DNA of 64,000 bases, taken from positions 1-64,000 of the forward strand of contig NZ_JAALDL010000002.1 of assembly GCF_011045095.1 (NCBI RefSeq), read 5' to 3'. The translations under genes were made by a program, and so were the position numbers. The notes under the pieces were generated by a model. The model was not told the origin of the DNA. It ran no database searches and worked only from the letters and a program-made list of their open reading frames with translations. Shown in pieces: positions 27,783-37,012 of this stretch (the first letter of the stretch is position 1; every line of letters starts with the position of its first letter). Origin of the DNA: Grimontia sedimenti. GTDB taxonomy: Bacteria; Pseudomonadota; Gammaproteobacteria; Enterobacterales; Vibrionaceae.

Positions 27783-30281
27783 CTAACTATCTGAATATTT
27801 TGGAAAGAGAGATAAGTGAAGCTGACGATAACTTATTGGTTTTGTGATCAAAGGCCAGTCAGGTTGGTAGTCAAATTGCTCAGAAAGCTGGCTGGCAGGG
27901 AGTCCGGACATCAAAACAAAGTGAAGATCAGGGAATAGATGAAGCGCTTTGCTTCGCAGCCAAATCCCGGTTTCTTTGCTGCCAAGATTAATGTCACTGA
28001 GTACACAATCGAAAGAGATCTCTTGAAGTGTTGTCAGCGCTTCGCTCGCTGACTGAACCACTGTGACTTTTGCGCCGTCGTTTTCCAGAAGGGCTTTGAT
28101 GGGGAGGGAAACATCATCATCGTCATCCACCAACAAAACCCTAGGGTTTCCAACACGGGTAACGGTTTCAGGGAACAATTCTGAAGCGTTATCGCTACGT
28201 TTTTCCTGCGTGAGGGGCAACATGATGCTGATTTGAGTGCCAACGCCCAACCGCGAGCTGATAGCAATTTCACCATGAGATTGCTCGACAAAGCCATATA
28301 CCATGCTCAAGCCAAGGCCGCTGCCTTGCCCCTTTTCCTTGGTGGTGAAAAAGGGCTCCATCACTTTGGTCATTACATCCGACGCAATGCCATTGCCGGT
28401 ATCAGAAATCTCCAACAATACCGCTTCCTGATTGCCTTCGAGCATCTGACAGGCACGGGTGGAAAGGGTGACGATGCCACCCTCTGGCATCGCGGTATTG
28501 GCATTGAGAAGCATGTTGATCAATGCGTTCTCCAATCCACTTTTATCCAGATAAACCCAATTTTCATATTCAGAAAGATCCAACGTTAGTCGGCTTGTGC
28601 CATCAAGTGTGTATTCAAGAAGATCGGCGAGTTCCCACAAGGTTTGTTCCAGATTTACGGGTTCTGGATGAAGCGGCTGTCGGCGGCTGAAAGCCAGTAG
28701 CCTGTCGACTAATTGTGTGCCTTTCTCTGTCACTGAAAGGGCGCGGTTTAGATAGGTTCTGTGATTTCCTTCTAGAGAGGCATTCATGTCCAATAGATCA
28801 AGGTTGCCACCAAGAGCTGAGAGCAAATTGTTGAAGTCGTGTGCGATGCCGCCAGTCAGTTGTCCCAGCGTTTCCATTTTCTGCGCCTGACGTAATTTCA
28901 GATCTATCTGACGGCTTTCAGTTAAATCTCTGTACAGGGTGATAAAGCCACCTGAAGGAAGAGGTTGGCTTCGGTATTCGACGATTCTGCCGTCCTTGAA
29001 CTGACGTTCAAACACCTGTGGCTCCAAGTGGCGCTGTGCAATGGTCTCTCTTTCATCGAGAGATTCCTGTTCACTTTGCAACAATGAAGGCGTTATCAAT
29101 GCCTGAACATCTTCAATATGCATGCCTTCATTTAACTTTTGGGGATCAATCCCCAGTAGAGCAACATACTTGCGGTTCCAAACCAACAGGCGGTTGTCTT
29201 TGTCGAAGGCACTTAGTCCATCCTGCATATCGTGGAACAGGGTTTCTAACAAAAGCTTCTGGCGAGACAAGTCGCCTGTGACCCGGGCTTTTTCGATTGC
29301 GTTGTGTTGGAACGCTTTGAAAGCACTCGCGAGCTTGCCGATTTCATCCTGACGGGGAATGTTGATAGGTTCATGTTCTGTGTTACCACTGGCGAGGCTA
29401 ATCATTTCATCAGTGACCCGTTGTAGGTCTTTCGCCATGCGATCATTAAAACGATAAAGATAGAACACGCCAACGGCGAGAGAGAGCAATATGAACGCCA
29501 TCAGCAGCGCAACGTGATTGATGGCTTTTCTGGCGAGCAGCTGCTGTTCGTTGACATCATTCTGGTGGGTTTGAACAATCTCCGTCACGTAGTCAGCCAT
29601 TCGCTCTGACTGCGCGCGGATAGAGGCCAGTAAGAAGGCATTTTCTGAACGCAATGCGTTGATTTGTTCGTTACTGCGGGACAGGGTTGCCAGCACGGGC
29701 GAAACGTTCTGTGCCAAAGTGGGATTGTCCACGGATTCATTTTCGATGCTGACCATCACCTGTTCTATCCATCCTGACTGGATCCGGGAGGGATCCTTGC
29801 GGAAAGCATCGACAAATCCTTTACCAAATGGATAGGTTTCAAGTTCATCCAGCGAGAACTGCTGGGCCATCAAGTCTTCGCGAATAAACAACTCACTTTC
29901 AACGTTTGCCATCAGTCTGGTGAGTGTGTTTTCTACTTCTTGATAGCGCTTCCCAAGCTCCAAGGCATAATCTGGATTTGTCAGTTTGGCGGCATTCTCT
30001 CGCAATGCTTTCGCTCTGGCGTAGAGCTGGGCTTTTTCGTTCTGGACCTGAAATGGCCGGGCAGAGGAAGCGGTATAAGGCGCCATTGCGGCAATTTGAG
30101 CAACACCTTCAGAGAGATTCAAAGCCGTTTGCGTATCGGTCAAAGTAGTTTCCGTGACGCGATCGAGCAGGTATTGATTCTGCCATAACGTAAACAGGGA
30201 AAAGCCCGCCATCAGTGTGGTAAGAAGCAACAATACCGACAGTGTCAGCATTAAATGCGGGCGAATACTCTGGCTTCGCAT
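27783..30281 (-). CDS. hybrid sensor histidine kinase (TorS/BvgS-like layout)
   Basis: This 832-residue inner-membrane protein has a membrane segment near 10-30, a helical periplasmic sensor domain of about 235 residues, a second membrane segment near 265-290, a HAMP domain, a PAS domain (around 350-470), a HisKA domain with the phospho-His in GGIAHDFNNLL, an HATPase domain (NALINMLLNANTAM, DTGNGI, GQGSGLGLSMVYGF) and a C-terminal receiver with Asp in LSDINLG. There is no HPt domain. Start 30281 overlaps the regulator stop as TAATG. It probably controls the adjacent Frc-like importer operon. Confidence 0.9.
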   Translation of the reverse strand: MRSQSIRPHLMLTLSVLLLLTTLMAGFSLFTLWQNQYLLDRVTETTLTDTQTALNLSEGVAQIAAMAPYTASSARPFQVQNEKAQLYARAKALRENAAKLTNPDYALELGKRYQEVENTLTRLMANVESELFIREDLMAQQFSLDELETYPFGKGFVDAFRKDPSRIQSGWIEQVMVSIENESVDNPTLAQNVSPVLATLSRSNEQINALRSENAFLLASIRAQSERMADYVTEIVQTHQNDVNEQQLLARKAINHVALLMAFILLSLAVGVFYLYRFNDRMAKDLQRVTDEMISLASGNTEHEPINIPRQDEIGKLASAFKAFQHNAIEKARVTGDLSRQKLLLETLFHDMQDGLSAFDKDNRLLVWNRKYVALLGIDPQKLNEGMHIEDVQALITPSLLQSEQESLDERETIAQRHLEPQVFERQFKDGRIVEYRSQPLPSGGFITLYRDLTESRQIDLKLRQAQKMETLGQLTGGIAHDFNNLLSALGGNLDLLDMNASLEGNHRTYLNRALSVTEKGTQLVDRLLAFSRRQPLHPEPVNLEQTLWELADLLEYTLDGTSRLTLDLSEYENWVYLDKSGLENALINMLLNANTAMPEGGIVTLSTRACQMLEGNQEAVLLEISDTGNGIASDVMTKVMEPFFTTKEKGQGSGLGLSMVYGFVEQSHGEIAISSRLGVGTQISIMLPLTQEKRSDNASELFPETVTRVGNPRVLLVDDDDDVSLPIKALLENDGAKVTVVQSASEALTTLQEISFDCVLSDINLGSKETGIWLRSKALHLFPDLHFVLMSGLPASQLSEQFDYQPDWPLITKPISYRQLHLSLFPKYSDS

Positions 30282-31030
30282 TACTGGTCGCTTAATGCCG
30301 AATTCATGACTTGGGCGACGGCGCAATCGAAGCGATAACCTAAACCTCGCTCAGTTTTGATCAACGAAGGAATTCGAGGGTTTGGCTCGATTTTCCTCCT
30401 GAGCCTAACCACTAGTACATCTATTGTTCTGTCCATCGAATCACTGTCAAAACCATGTGTTTTCTCCATCAACTGTTCACGGGTCAAGACTCGCTGAGGG
30501 GAGGAAATAAAGGCTTCGAGAAGGGAAAATTCACCGTAAGTCAGGTCAGCTTGGTGCCCCTTGGTATGAATAAGTTGGCGTCGGGAAAGGTTGAGCGTCC
30601 AATCAGAAAATTGATAGAGGGTTTCGTCACTCTCGACCGGTTTGGATTCAATCGCCTGTGATTTTTTGCTCCGACGAAGCAGCGCATTCACACGGGCGGT
30701 GAACTCGCGCAGGTTGAAGGGCTTCATCATGTAATCATCGGCTGCGACTTCCAGTCCAATAATCAGATCGGTGGCATCGCCTTTGCCAGTGAGCATCATA
30801 ATGGGAATGTCGCTGTTTTCCCTGAGTTGACGCGCTAATTGGAGACCATCTTCGTTGTTTAGACGGAGATCTATCACGGCCAAATCGATATCACTGGCTG
30901 CCCTAAGCTGGTTGCCATTACTTGCTTTAGTGACGTTGTAACCAACCTGAGTTAGGGCATCGGCTAGGACGTCTCTCACTTCCTGCTCGTCATCGACGAC
31001 GACGATATGTGAGACCTGACTGCTCATCAT
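30281..31030 (-). CDS. OmpR/PhoB-family response regulator
   Basis: This 249-residue protein has a receiver domain (about 7-120; acidic DDE, phospho-Asp in VIDLRLN, Lys in MKPFN) and a winged-helix C-terminal domain (about 145-235; LTYGEFSLLEAFISSPQRVLTREQL, RTIDVLVVRLRRK, RGLGYRF). ATG 31030 and ATG 31027 are both possible; the second is better spaced from GGAGGA. It is co-transcribed with the kinase. Confidence 0.92.
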   Translation of the reverse strand: MMSSQVSHIVVVDDEQEVRDVLADALTQVGYNVTKASNGNQLRAASDIDLAVIDLRLNNEDGLQLARQLRENSDIPIMMLTGKGDATDLIIGLEVAADDYMMKPFNLREFTARVNALLRRSKKSQAIESKPVESDETLYQFSDWTLNLSRRQLIHTKGHQADLTYGEFSLLEAFISSPQRVLTREQLMEKTHGFDSDSMDRTIDVLVVRLRRKIEPNPRIPSLIKTERGLGYRFDCAVAQVMNSALSDQ

Positions 31031-31106
31031 ACTTCCTCCATTGACTTAGGAACTATAGCAGTAGGCTACTGAATTGAATGGAGGAATTCTGAGAATGAAT
31101 CAAATA

Positions 31107-31122
31107 CTGTTTGTACGTACAG
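31107..31122. promoter_or_regulatory. LexA (SOS) box upstream of polB
   Basis: CTGTTTGTACGTACAG fits the LexA pattern CTGT-N8-ACAG exactly. It lies 67 bases before the polB start chosen here, matching the known SOS control of polB in E. coli. Confidence 0.85.
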
Positions 31123-31188
31123 ATAAAATCTACGATAGGCGACAAGCTGAGGTATACTGCCCCTGAGATTGCTATTTCTGAGGCTAAC

Positions 31189-33546
31189 TTGCAGTATCAA
31201 GACGGTTTTTTAATCAGTCGACACAGCCGTGATATCGGCGAACAGACTGAACTGACACTCTGGGTTCAGACCGACAATGGACCCGCGAAGTTGATTGTCA
31301 CGGGTGAAAAGCCAGTGTTTTTTGTTGCGTCCATTCATGTGAATCAGGCTCAGACAATACTCAATACCGCAGGTATCGCCTTTACTTGCCGCGAACTGCC
31401 TTTGAAAGACTTTACTCTCCAAACGGTATCTGGTTTTTACTTCAATACGATCAACGCTGCCAATCGTGCAAGCCGTCTTCTTCAGATGGAAGAGATTAAT
31501 ACTCTCGAATCTGATGTCCGTTTGCCTGACCGATATCTGATGGAAAGGTTTATCTGCGGTGGACTAACTTTCGCGGGCAACGCTACCCAACGCAGAGGCT
31601 TTACAGAGTATCGTGAGGCCAAAGCGAAATCATCGGACTATTCCACTGCACTTTCCCGCGTGTCACTCGATATCGAGTGCTCAGAGAAGGGCGTACTATA
31701 CTCAATAGGCCTAGATAGCGAACGTGACAGCCGTGTCATCATGATTGGCGATATGCCAGCCAATGCTGGTGAGTATCCTTGGATTCAATGGGTAGCATCA
31801 GAATATGACTTACTGAAAGCGCTCAATGATTGGTTTGTCACGTTTGATCCTGATGTGGTCGTGGGATGGAGTGTGATTGATTTTGACTTCAGGCTTCTGG
31901 TCAAACGCGCTGCATTCCACAAGCTGGATTTACGATTAGGGCGCGGTGGAGAAAAGGCACATTGGCGCGATTCTTCAAACAGCCGGCAGGGGTTTATCAC
32001 CTTGCCAGGGCGTGTGGTGATTGATGGCATTGATGCGCTGAAAACGGCGACATACAGCTTTCGTTCATGGTCGCTTGAATCGGTATCCCGTGAAATGTTC
32101 GGCGAAGGCAAAGCGATTGATAACCCTTACGATCGCATGGACTCTATCAACCGGATGTTCCGTGACGATAAACCTGCGCTTGCCAAATACAACCTGCAGG
32201 ACTGTGTGCTGGTTAACCGCATTTTTGAGCAAACCCACTTACTGGAATTTCTTATCCAGCGGAGCCGTTTAACGGGTATTGAACTGGATCGTATTGGCGG
32301 CTCAGTGGCGGCTTTCACCAATCTTTATATGCCAAGGTTGCACCGTGCTGGTTATATCGCGCCAACGCTGGCTAGCGAAAACTGGATTGCCAGCCCCGGC
32401 GGTTATGTGATGGACAGTAAACCTGGCTTGTATGACTCCGTACTGGTGTTGGATTTCAAATCCCTCTATCCCTCGATAATCCGTACGTTTTTAATCGACC
32501 CCTTAGGTTTGATTGAAGGGCTTCAGGCTCAGGAAACAAGTGTTCCTGGCTTTCGTGGCGGTGTCTTCCACCGAGAAAAACATTTCCTGCCGTCATTGAT
32601 CGAAAACCTTTGGAAAGCCCGCGACGAAGCCAAACTGAAAGGCGAAAAGGCGTTCTCACAGGCGATTAAGATCATCATGAACTCCTTTTACGGCGTGTTG
32701 GGCTCATCAAGCTGCCGCTTCTTTGATCATCGGCTGGCGTCGTCAATCACCATGCGTGGTCATGAAATTATGAAGACCACCCGTGAGCTGATTGAAGCAA
32801 AAGGGTATGAAGTCATTTATGGTGATACTGACTCGACCTTTGTTTCGCTAGGAAGGCTCTATCCAAACGAAGAAGCGGATGAAGTAGGTCAAGCGCTGGT
32901 GGAGCATATTAACGCGTGGTGGATTAACCATCTAACCGAAAACTATGAAATTACCTCGGCGCTTGAGATTGAATACGAAACTCACTACCAGAAATTCCTG
33001 ATGCCCACGATTCGTGGACAGGATACCGGCAGTAAAAAGCGCTATGCGGGTTTGGTCAATAAAGATGGTGAGCGACGTATTGTCTATAAAGGATTGGAAA
33101 CGGTTCGGACAGACTGGACGCCATTGGCTCAGGTTTTCCAACAAACCTTGTATCAGAAGGTTTTCGATGGGGAAGAGGTGGAAGAGTACGTTCGTAATAC
33201 GGTTGAAGACACGTTACGTGGTAACAATGATGATCAACTTATCTATCGTAAACGATTACGCCGTAAGCTTTCTGACTACGAGAAGAATGTGCCGCCCCAT
33301 GTGAAAGCAGCACGCAAAGCCGATGAGGCGAATAAGAAGCTAGGGCGCAACCTTCAGTATCAGCACGGCGGCTGGATTGAATACGTAATCACTGTTAACG
33401 GTGCCGAGCCATTAGAAGCATTGGATAGTCCGTATGACTATCAACATTACGTCGACAAACAATTGAAGCCGATTGCAGACGGTATATTGCCTTTCATCGG
33501 GAAGAACTTTGATGATTTGGCGATGCCACAGTTAGGATTGTTTTAA
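31189..33546 (+). CDS. polB: DNA polymerase II
   Basis: This 785-residue family B polymerase matches the E. coli enzyme length (783). Start TTG 31189 has TGAGG five bases upstream; an earlier in-frame codon at 31111 lies within the LexA box. Motifs: 3'-5' exonuclease SLDIECSEKG and a later WSVIDFDFRL; polymerase motif A DFKSLYPSIIRTF; motif B KIIMNSFYGVLG; motif C IYGDTDSTF. The C-terminus MPQLGLF is the beta-clamp-binding peptide. Role: SOS-induced translesion and restart synthesis. Confidence 0.97.
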   Translation: MQYQDGFLISRHSRDIGEQTELTLWVQTDNGPAKLIVTGEKPVFFVASIHVNQAQTILNTAGIAFTCRELPLKDFTLQTVSGFYFNTINAANRASRLLQMEEINTLESDVRLPDRYLMERFICGGLTFAGNATQRRGFTEYREAKAKSSDYSTALSRVSLDIECSEKGVLYSIGLDSERDSRVIMIGDMPANAGEYPWIQWVASEYDLLKALNDWFVTFDPDVVVGWSVIDFDFRLLVKRAAFHKLDLRLGRGGEKAHWRDSSNSRQGFITLPGRVVIDGIDALKTATYSFRSWSLESVSREMFGEGKAIDNPYDRMDSINRMFRDDKPALAKYNLQDCVLVNRIFEQTHLLEFLIQRSRLTGIELDRIGGSVAAFTNLYMPRLHRAGYIAPTLASENWIASPGGYVMDSKPGLYDSVLVLDFKSLYPSIIRTFLIDPLGLIEGLQAQETSVPGFRGGVFHREKHFLPSLIENLWKARDEAKLKGEKAFSQAIKIIMNSFYGVLGSSSCRFFDHRLASSITMRGHEIMKTTRELIEAKGYEVIYGDTDSTFVSLGRLYPNEEADEVGQALVEHINAWWINHLTENYEITSALEIEYETHYQKFLMPTIRGQDTGSKKRYAGLVNKDGERRIVYKGLETVRTDWTPLAQVFQQTLYQKVFDGEEVEEYVRNTVEDTLRGNNDDQLIYRKRLRRKLSDYEKNVPPHVKAARKADEANKKLGRNLQYQHGGWIEYVITVNGAEPLEALDSPYDYQHYVDKQLKPIADGILPFIGKNFDDLAMPQLGLF

Positions 33547-33571
33547 ATTCGGGTTTATTCGTTGAAGAAAA

Positions 33572-33606
33572 ACAAAGAGCCGGGCATTTATTGCCTGGCT
33601 CTTTGT
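33572..33606. terminator. bidirectional terminator after polB
   Basis: A 15-base stem (ACAAAGAGCC and onward, one G-U pair) closes on a 5-base loop between polB and the convergent small gene. Confidence 0.85.
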
Positions 33607-33623
33607 CTTCAAAATACTTCGAG

Positions 33624-33935
33624 CTAGAAGAAATCGACGCTTGAAACGTAAGTGCGAGAGGCAACAACCGGGTCAAAGCAGACTGCACCACGGTTTGGTG
33701 TACACACTTTATAGACATCACCACAATCAAAAATGGCCAGGATAACTTCATCATCTGTGCCAAAGCAGGTCGGTAATTTACCGCCAACTTTAGCCTTCAC
33801 TTCCTGACCTTCATGTTCCCACGTCAGGCTTTCAATGCGCGAATCCTTGACTGGGGCATCAACGTGTTTAGCAATGGCTAGGTAAATGGATTCTGCGTGA
33901 TCTTGGGACTCAGCGGACGGAACGAAAAACGACAT
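33624..33935 (-). CDS. hypothetical protein, 103 aa
   Basis: I do not recognise a named family. The protein is soluble, without signal peptide or membrane segment, begins SFFVPSAESQDHAESIYLAIAKHV and has three Cys residues (TCFG, DCGD, VCTP plus VCFD near the end). It has its own terminator and a structured leader. It resembles small conserved Vibrionaceae proteins by feel only. Start 33935 is preceded by AGGAG. Confidence 0.7.
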   Translation of the reverse strand: MSFFVPSAESQDHAESIYLAIAKHVDAPVKDSRIESLTWEHEGQEVKAKVGGKLPTCFGTDDEVILAIFDCGDVYKVCTPNRGAVCFDPVVASRTYVSSVDFF

Positions 33936-33963
33936 AACTCCTCCTAAATAACAATCATCCTTG

Positions 33964-34002
33964 CGCCTTTTCAGAGTTGGAGCTCTGTACTGTAAAAAGG
34001 CG
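33964..34002 (-). promoter_or_regulatory. structured leader of the 103-aa gene
   Basis: CGCCTTTT pairs with AAAAGGCG, and CAGAG with CTCTG inside, leaving a 7-base bulge. It ends 29 bases from the start codon of the 103-residue gene. A second hairpin (GTGGTC/GACCAC) lies at 34020-34046. Confidence 0.45.
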
Positions 34003-34200
34003 ATAACCCAAAAGGTTATGTGGTCAACTTAACAAATTTAGACCACTAAACGCAATGGAATTTTATTCCACTAGTAGAAATCACCTAAGCGGAAATGATT
34101 GGGCGTAAAGTTAATATCAGCGAGTTACAGAAGGAAATTTGCTTTTCGAGTGAAAACTCGCTTGAATGAAAACACAGACACAAACGACATCGGAGGGTGT

Positions 34201-34464
34201 ATGGAACAACTCGATTTCTTTACCGTGCCTAGCCCTTGCATTGGTGTGTGTCAGGTGAATAACAAAGGCTATTGCAAAGGTTGCTTTCGAAGCAGGGAAG
34301 AGCGTTTTCACTGGAATGACTTTACCGGTGAGCAAAGACGCAATGTAATTCGACTTTGTAAGCAGCGTTACGTGCGCGTGATGCGGGCTAAGTTGGCGAA
34401 AGACGCAGAAGGAAATGTGGAAGAGATCAGCCCACAACAGTCCCTGTTTGGCGATGAAGACTGA
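34201..34464 (+). CDS. DUF1289 small Cys-rich protein
   Basis: This 87-residue protein has the DUF1289 core SPCIGVCQVNNKGYCKGCFRS followed by EERFHW, with four Cys that may bind metal. ATG 34201 has GGAGG nine bases upstream, which decides against a longer frame. The N-terminus EQLDFF and C-terminus QQSLF both resemble the beta-clamp-binding consensus QL[SD]LF. The stop codon touches the first base of the palindromic element downstream. Function unknown. Confidence 0.85.
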   Translation: MEQLDFFTVPSPCIGVCQVNNKGYCKGCFRSREERFHWNDFTGEQRRNVIRLCKQRYVRVMRAKLAKDAEGNVEEISPQQSLFGDED

Positions 34465-34625
34465 TACCAATCGTAGTAAATATCTGCTCATCCTAGCTTG
34501 TTAAAATTCTCGATAATTGCGTTGGAAAATTTGATTGTAGAATAACTACTTATCGAAATTTTCCGCCTTGTTCTCGAGCATTTTTCCTGCGCTATTTCTG
34601 ATCACCTATTTACTGTGATGGGTAT
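34464..34625. mobile_element. MITE-like palindromic repeat element, about 160 bp
   Basis: The ends are imperfect inverted repeats of about 30 bases: ATACCAATCGTAGTAAATA on the left, and ATACCCATCACAGTAAATA when the right end is read on the minus strand. Inner arms also pair (GGAAAATTT with AAATTTTCC; GTAG with CTAC around the centre), so the whole element can fold into one long stem. Similar sequences are dispersed in Vibrio and Photobacterium genomes. No protein is encoded; it would need a transposase elsewhere. Confidence 0.65.
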
Positions 34626-34653
34626 GATTAGCTGAAGACAAACAGCGAATACA

Positions 34654-34680
34654 AAAAAAGCGCCTCGAGAGGCGCTTTTT
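34654..34680. terminator. intrinsic terminator of rplY
   Basis: GCGCCTC pairs with GAGGCGC, flanked by an A-run and a T-run on both strands. It ends rplY on the minus strand. Confidence 0.92.
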
Positions 34681-34699
34681 CAATTCAAGCTCAAAGCAA

Positions 34700-34978
34700 T
34701 TATACGCGGATGAAATCCATGTGCATAACTTTTGGCTTGAATGGGTGACGTTGGATGTCCTGAGGCTTAACGTTAACTTCAGTACCGTCGATAACAAGAG
34801 TAATCGCTTCGTAGAACTCAGGCTTGTCCATTTGAGTGATCACTTTATTGTGGTCCAGAGCGATTGCTACAGGAGCTGCTTCGCCACCGTAAACTACTGC
34901 TGGGAATTGATCAGCGTGACGCAGGCGGCGGCTCGCACCTTTACCCTGCTCAGTACGTACTACTGCTTCGAATTTCAT
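34700..34978 (-). CDS. rplY: 50S ribosomal protein L25
   Basis: This 92-residue protein is the short, single-domain L25 of gammaproteobacteria, starting [19 protein letters not shown] and ending MHMDFIRV. It binds 5S rRNA. It lies next to radD, bcr and rsuA, an order also found in E. coli. The 200 bases upstream carry no gene and presumably its promoter. Confidence 0.96.
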   Translation of the reverse strand: MKFEAVVRTEQGKGASRRLRHADQFPAVVYGGEAAPVAIALDHNKVITQMDKPEFYEAITLVIDGTEVNVKPQDIQRHPFKPKVMHMDFIRV

Positions 34979-35180
34979 AATAAATACTCTTAAATAGAGA
35001 GTTGAAAATAAGTACCTAGATTTGCGACCAAACTAAGTACCAAGTAAATCGAGCGCGGATACTAACATTGAGACTGGGTAATAACAAGCGTTGCCAGTGA
35101 TTTAATGCGTGAATGCTGAGTACTTGTGCGCATTGTGTTTTTAATCATCAGGTTTGAGGTGGGTTGCGATGTTTTTCCGC

Positions 35181-36953
35181 TCAAGCCACGTTGGTCAACA
35201 TGGTTCTGACCTCTTGCTGTGAGGCAAACTGATTCAGGTCGAAGATTTTATCCCTAATCGCCCAAAATCGGCCATTCTTTCTCGCCACAATAAAGTCAGG
35301 AAACCTCAGCCTGTGTTCTGCACGCGCGACTTTAGAAGGCGCTGTGTCTGTAAAAGGTCTGTGCCGGTCAACCAAATGTGGATTGATAAATTTAGCGAGA
35401 AATTCATCCTTTTGGCGTTTGGTCGAAAGGGGCCAGACTTCATGAATTTCCGCGCCATCCTGCCCGACATAGGTGACTTTTAACTGCGGTTTGTCGAATT
35501 TGTTTTTCCCCGCTGTTAATCGCATGTCAGCGCAGGCCATGATCATGGCATCTTTGAGCTTTAAGGCGTCTCTCAGCTTTTTGTCAGGATCGACTAATGT
35601 GTGATCACATTGGTGGCAGCGCCTTGCGGCTATGTCGTTGTCTGCGCCACACTCGCTGCAGAACTTGGCGCGGAAACGGTAACCACAAATTTCCCGCTCG
35701 CCATCATCTTCGAAAAAGCCCTGACAGCGACGGCCATAGTGTTCAATGAGAATACCGTTGTTATCCAACTTGCCCCAGAAATTGTTGTTGAAACCGCAGG
35801 CCGGGCAGGGAACAGTAACGATTTCGCTGTCACTGTCAGGTTTGGGATCGCCAATTTCAGGCTGGTAAAGATCGTAGACATTGCCTGCATAATCCAGAAT
35901 CAAACAGTCAGTCTTACCGGGAGAAAGGCGCAAACCCCGTCCTGCGATTTGTTGATACAGGCTGACGGATTCTGTCGGACGCAAGATAGCGATGAGATCG
36001 ACATGTGGTGCATCAAAGCCGGTTGTCAGCACTGATACGTTGACCAGATACTTAATTCCTCGTTTTTTGAAGCGCTGGATAATACTGTCACGCTCATCTT
36101 GCGCTGTATCACCAATGACGAGTGCCGATTCGTTCTCAGGTAGCAGGGTGAGAATTTCCTGCGCGTGTTTTACCGTGGCGGCAAAGATCATCACACCATG
36201 TCGCTCTTTGGCATAATCGAGGACCTGATTAATGATTTGGGGCGTTGCCCTTGGTGCGTTTTCTATCACGCGGTCCAAATCCGCTTCTTTATAGAATCCA
36301 GTTGGTGACGCTTTGAGTGATGAAAAATCGTAGCTCAAGACAGGTGCATCGAGGATCTTTGCTTCCGTTAAAAAGCCTTCATCCAACAAGAATCGGATAG
36401 GAAGCTCGAAGATACAATCGCGGAAGAATCTGGGTTTCTCGCTGCGAACACGTCCAGCGGTGTGATATTGATAAATCCAGCCCATACCGAGTCGATAAGG
36501 CGTAGCAGTTAGCCCCAATACTTTGATGCCAGGATTAACCGTTTGAAGATGAGAAATGACTTTACGATAACTGCTGTCTTCGTTATCCGGCACGCGGTGG
36601 CATTCATCGATAACTAACAAAGAAAACTGGTCTTTGAAAGCATCGAGATTTCGCACCACGGATTGGACTGAAGCAAACACAACTTTGTCGTTGCTCTCTT
36701 TTCTGCCAAGACCCGCAGAGAAAATCCCGCCTTTCAGTCCATAGCCTTCGTACTTTTCGTGGTTTTGCTCGACGAGTTCTTTAACGTGGGCAAGCACCAA
36801 AACTCGACCACGTGCCAACTTCGCCAGTTCTGCGATAACCAGGCTTTTCCCAGCACCGGTTGGAAGCACCGCAACGGCTGGTGTGATGTTGTTTCTAAAG
36901 TAGTGGACGACGGCTTTGACCGCGTCAGCCTGATAAGGACGAAGGGTATACAT
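35181..36953 (-). CDS. radD: superfamily 2 DNA-repair helicase RadD (YejH)
   Basis: This 590-residue protein has helicase motif Q/I (LRPYQADAV, PTGAGKS), DECH box (VIDECHR), motif III (LTATPYR) and motif VI (QIAGRGLRLS), then a C-terminal Cys-rich zinc region (CPACGF, RRCQGFF, CSECGADNDIAARRCHQC). This is the RadD layout. RadD acts in recombination and double-strand-break repair with RecA and single-strand-binding protein. Position beside rplY matches E. coli. Confidence 0.93.
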   Translation of the reverse strand: MYTLRPYQADAVKAVVHYFRNNITPAVAVLPTGAGKSLVIAELAKLARGRVLVLAHVKELVEQNHEKYEGYGLKGGIFSAGLGRKESNDKVVFASVQSVVRNLDAFKDQFSLLVIDECHRVPDNEDSSYRKVISHLQTVNPGIKVLGLTATPYRLGMGWIYQYHTAGRVRSEKPRFFRDCIFELPIRFLLDEGFLTEAKILDAPVLSYDFSSLKASPTGFYKEADLDRVIENAPRATPQIINQVLDYAKERHGVMIFAATVKHAQEILTLLPENESALVIGDTAQDERDSIIQRFKKRGIKYLVNVSVLTTGFDAPHVDLIAILRPTESVSLYQQIAGRGLRLSPGKTDCLILDYAGNVYDLYQPEIGDPKPDSDSEIVTVPCPACGFNNNFWGKLDNNGILIEHYGRRCQGFFEDDGEREICGYRFRAKFCSECGADNDIAARRCHQCDHTLVDPDKKLRDALKLKDAMIMACADMRLTAGKNKFDKPQLKVTYVGQDGAEIHEVWPLSTKRQKDEFLAKFINPHLVDRHRPFTDTAPSKVARAEHRLRFPDFIVARKNGRFWAIRDKIFDLNQFASQQEVRTMLTNVA

Positions 36954-37012
36954 GGAATCAAAAAGGCAGCCAATTCAAGGCTGCCCAGTGTATCTGCCAC
37001 ACAATGTAAAGG

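Noticed and set aside
34099-34200. Longer DUF1289 start
   Set aside because: The upstream part has no ribosome site and is unlike the family; GGAGG precedes ATG 34201.
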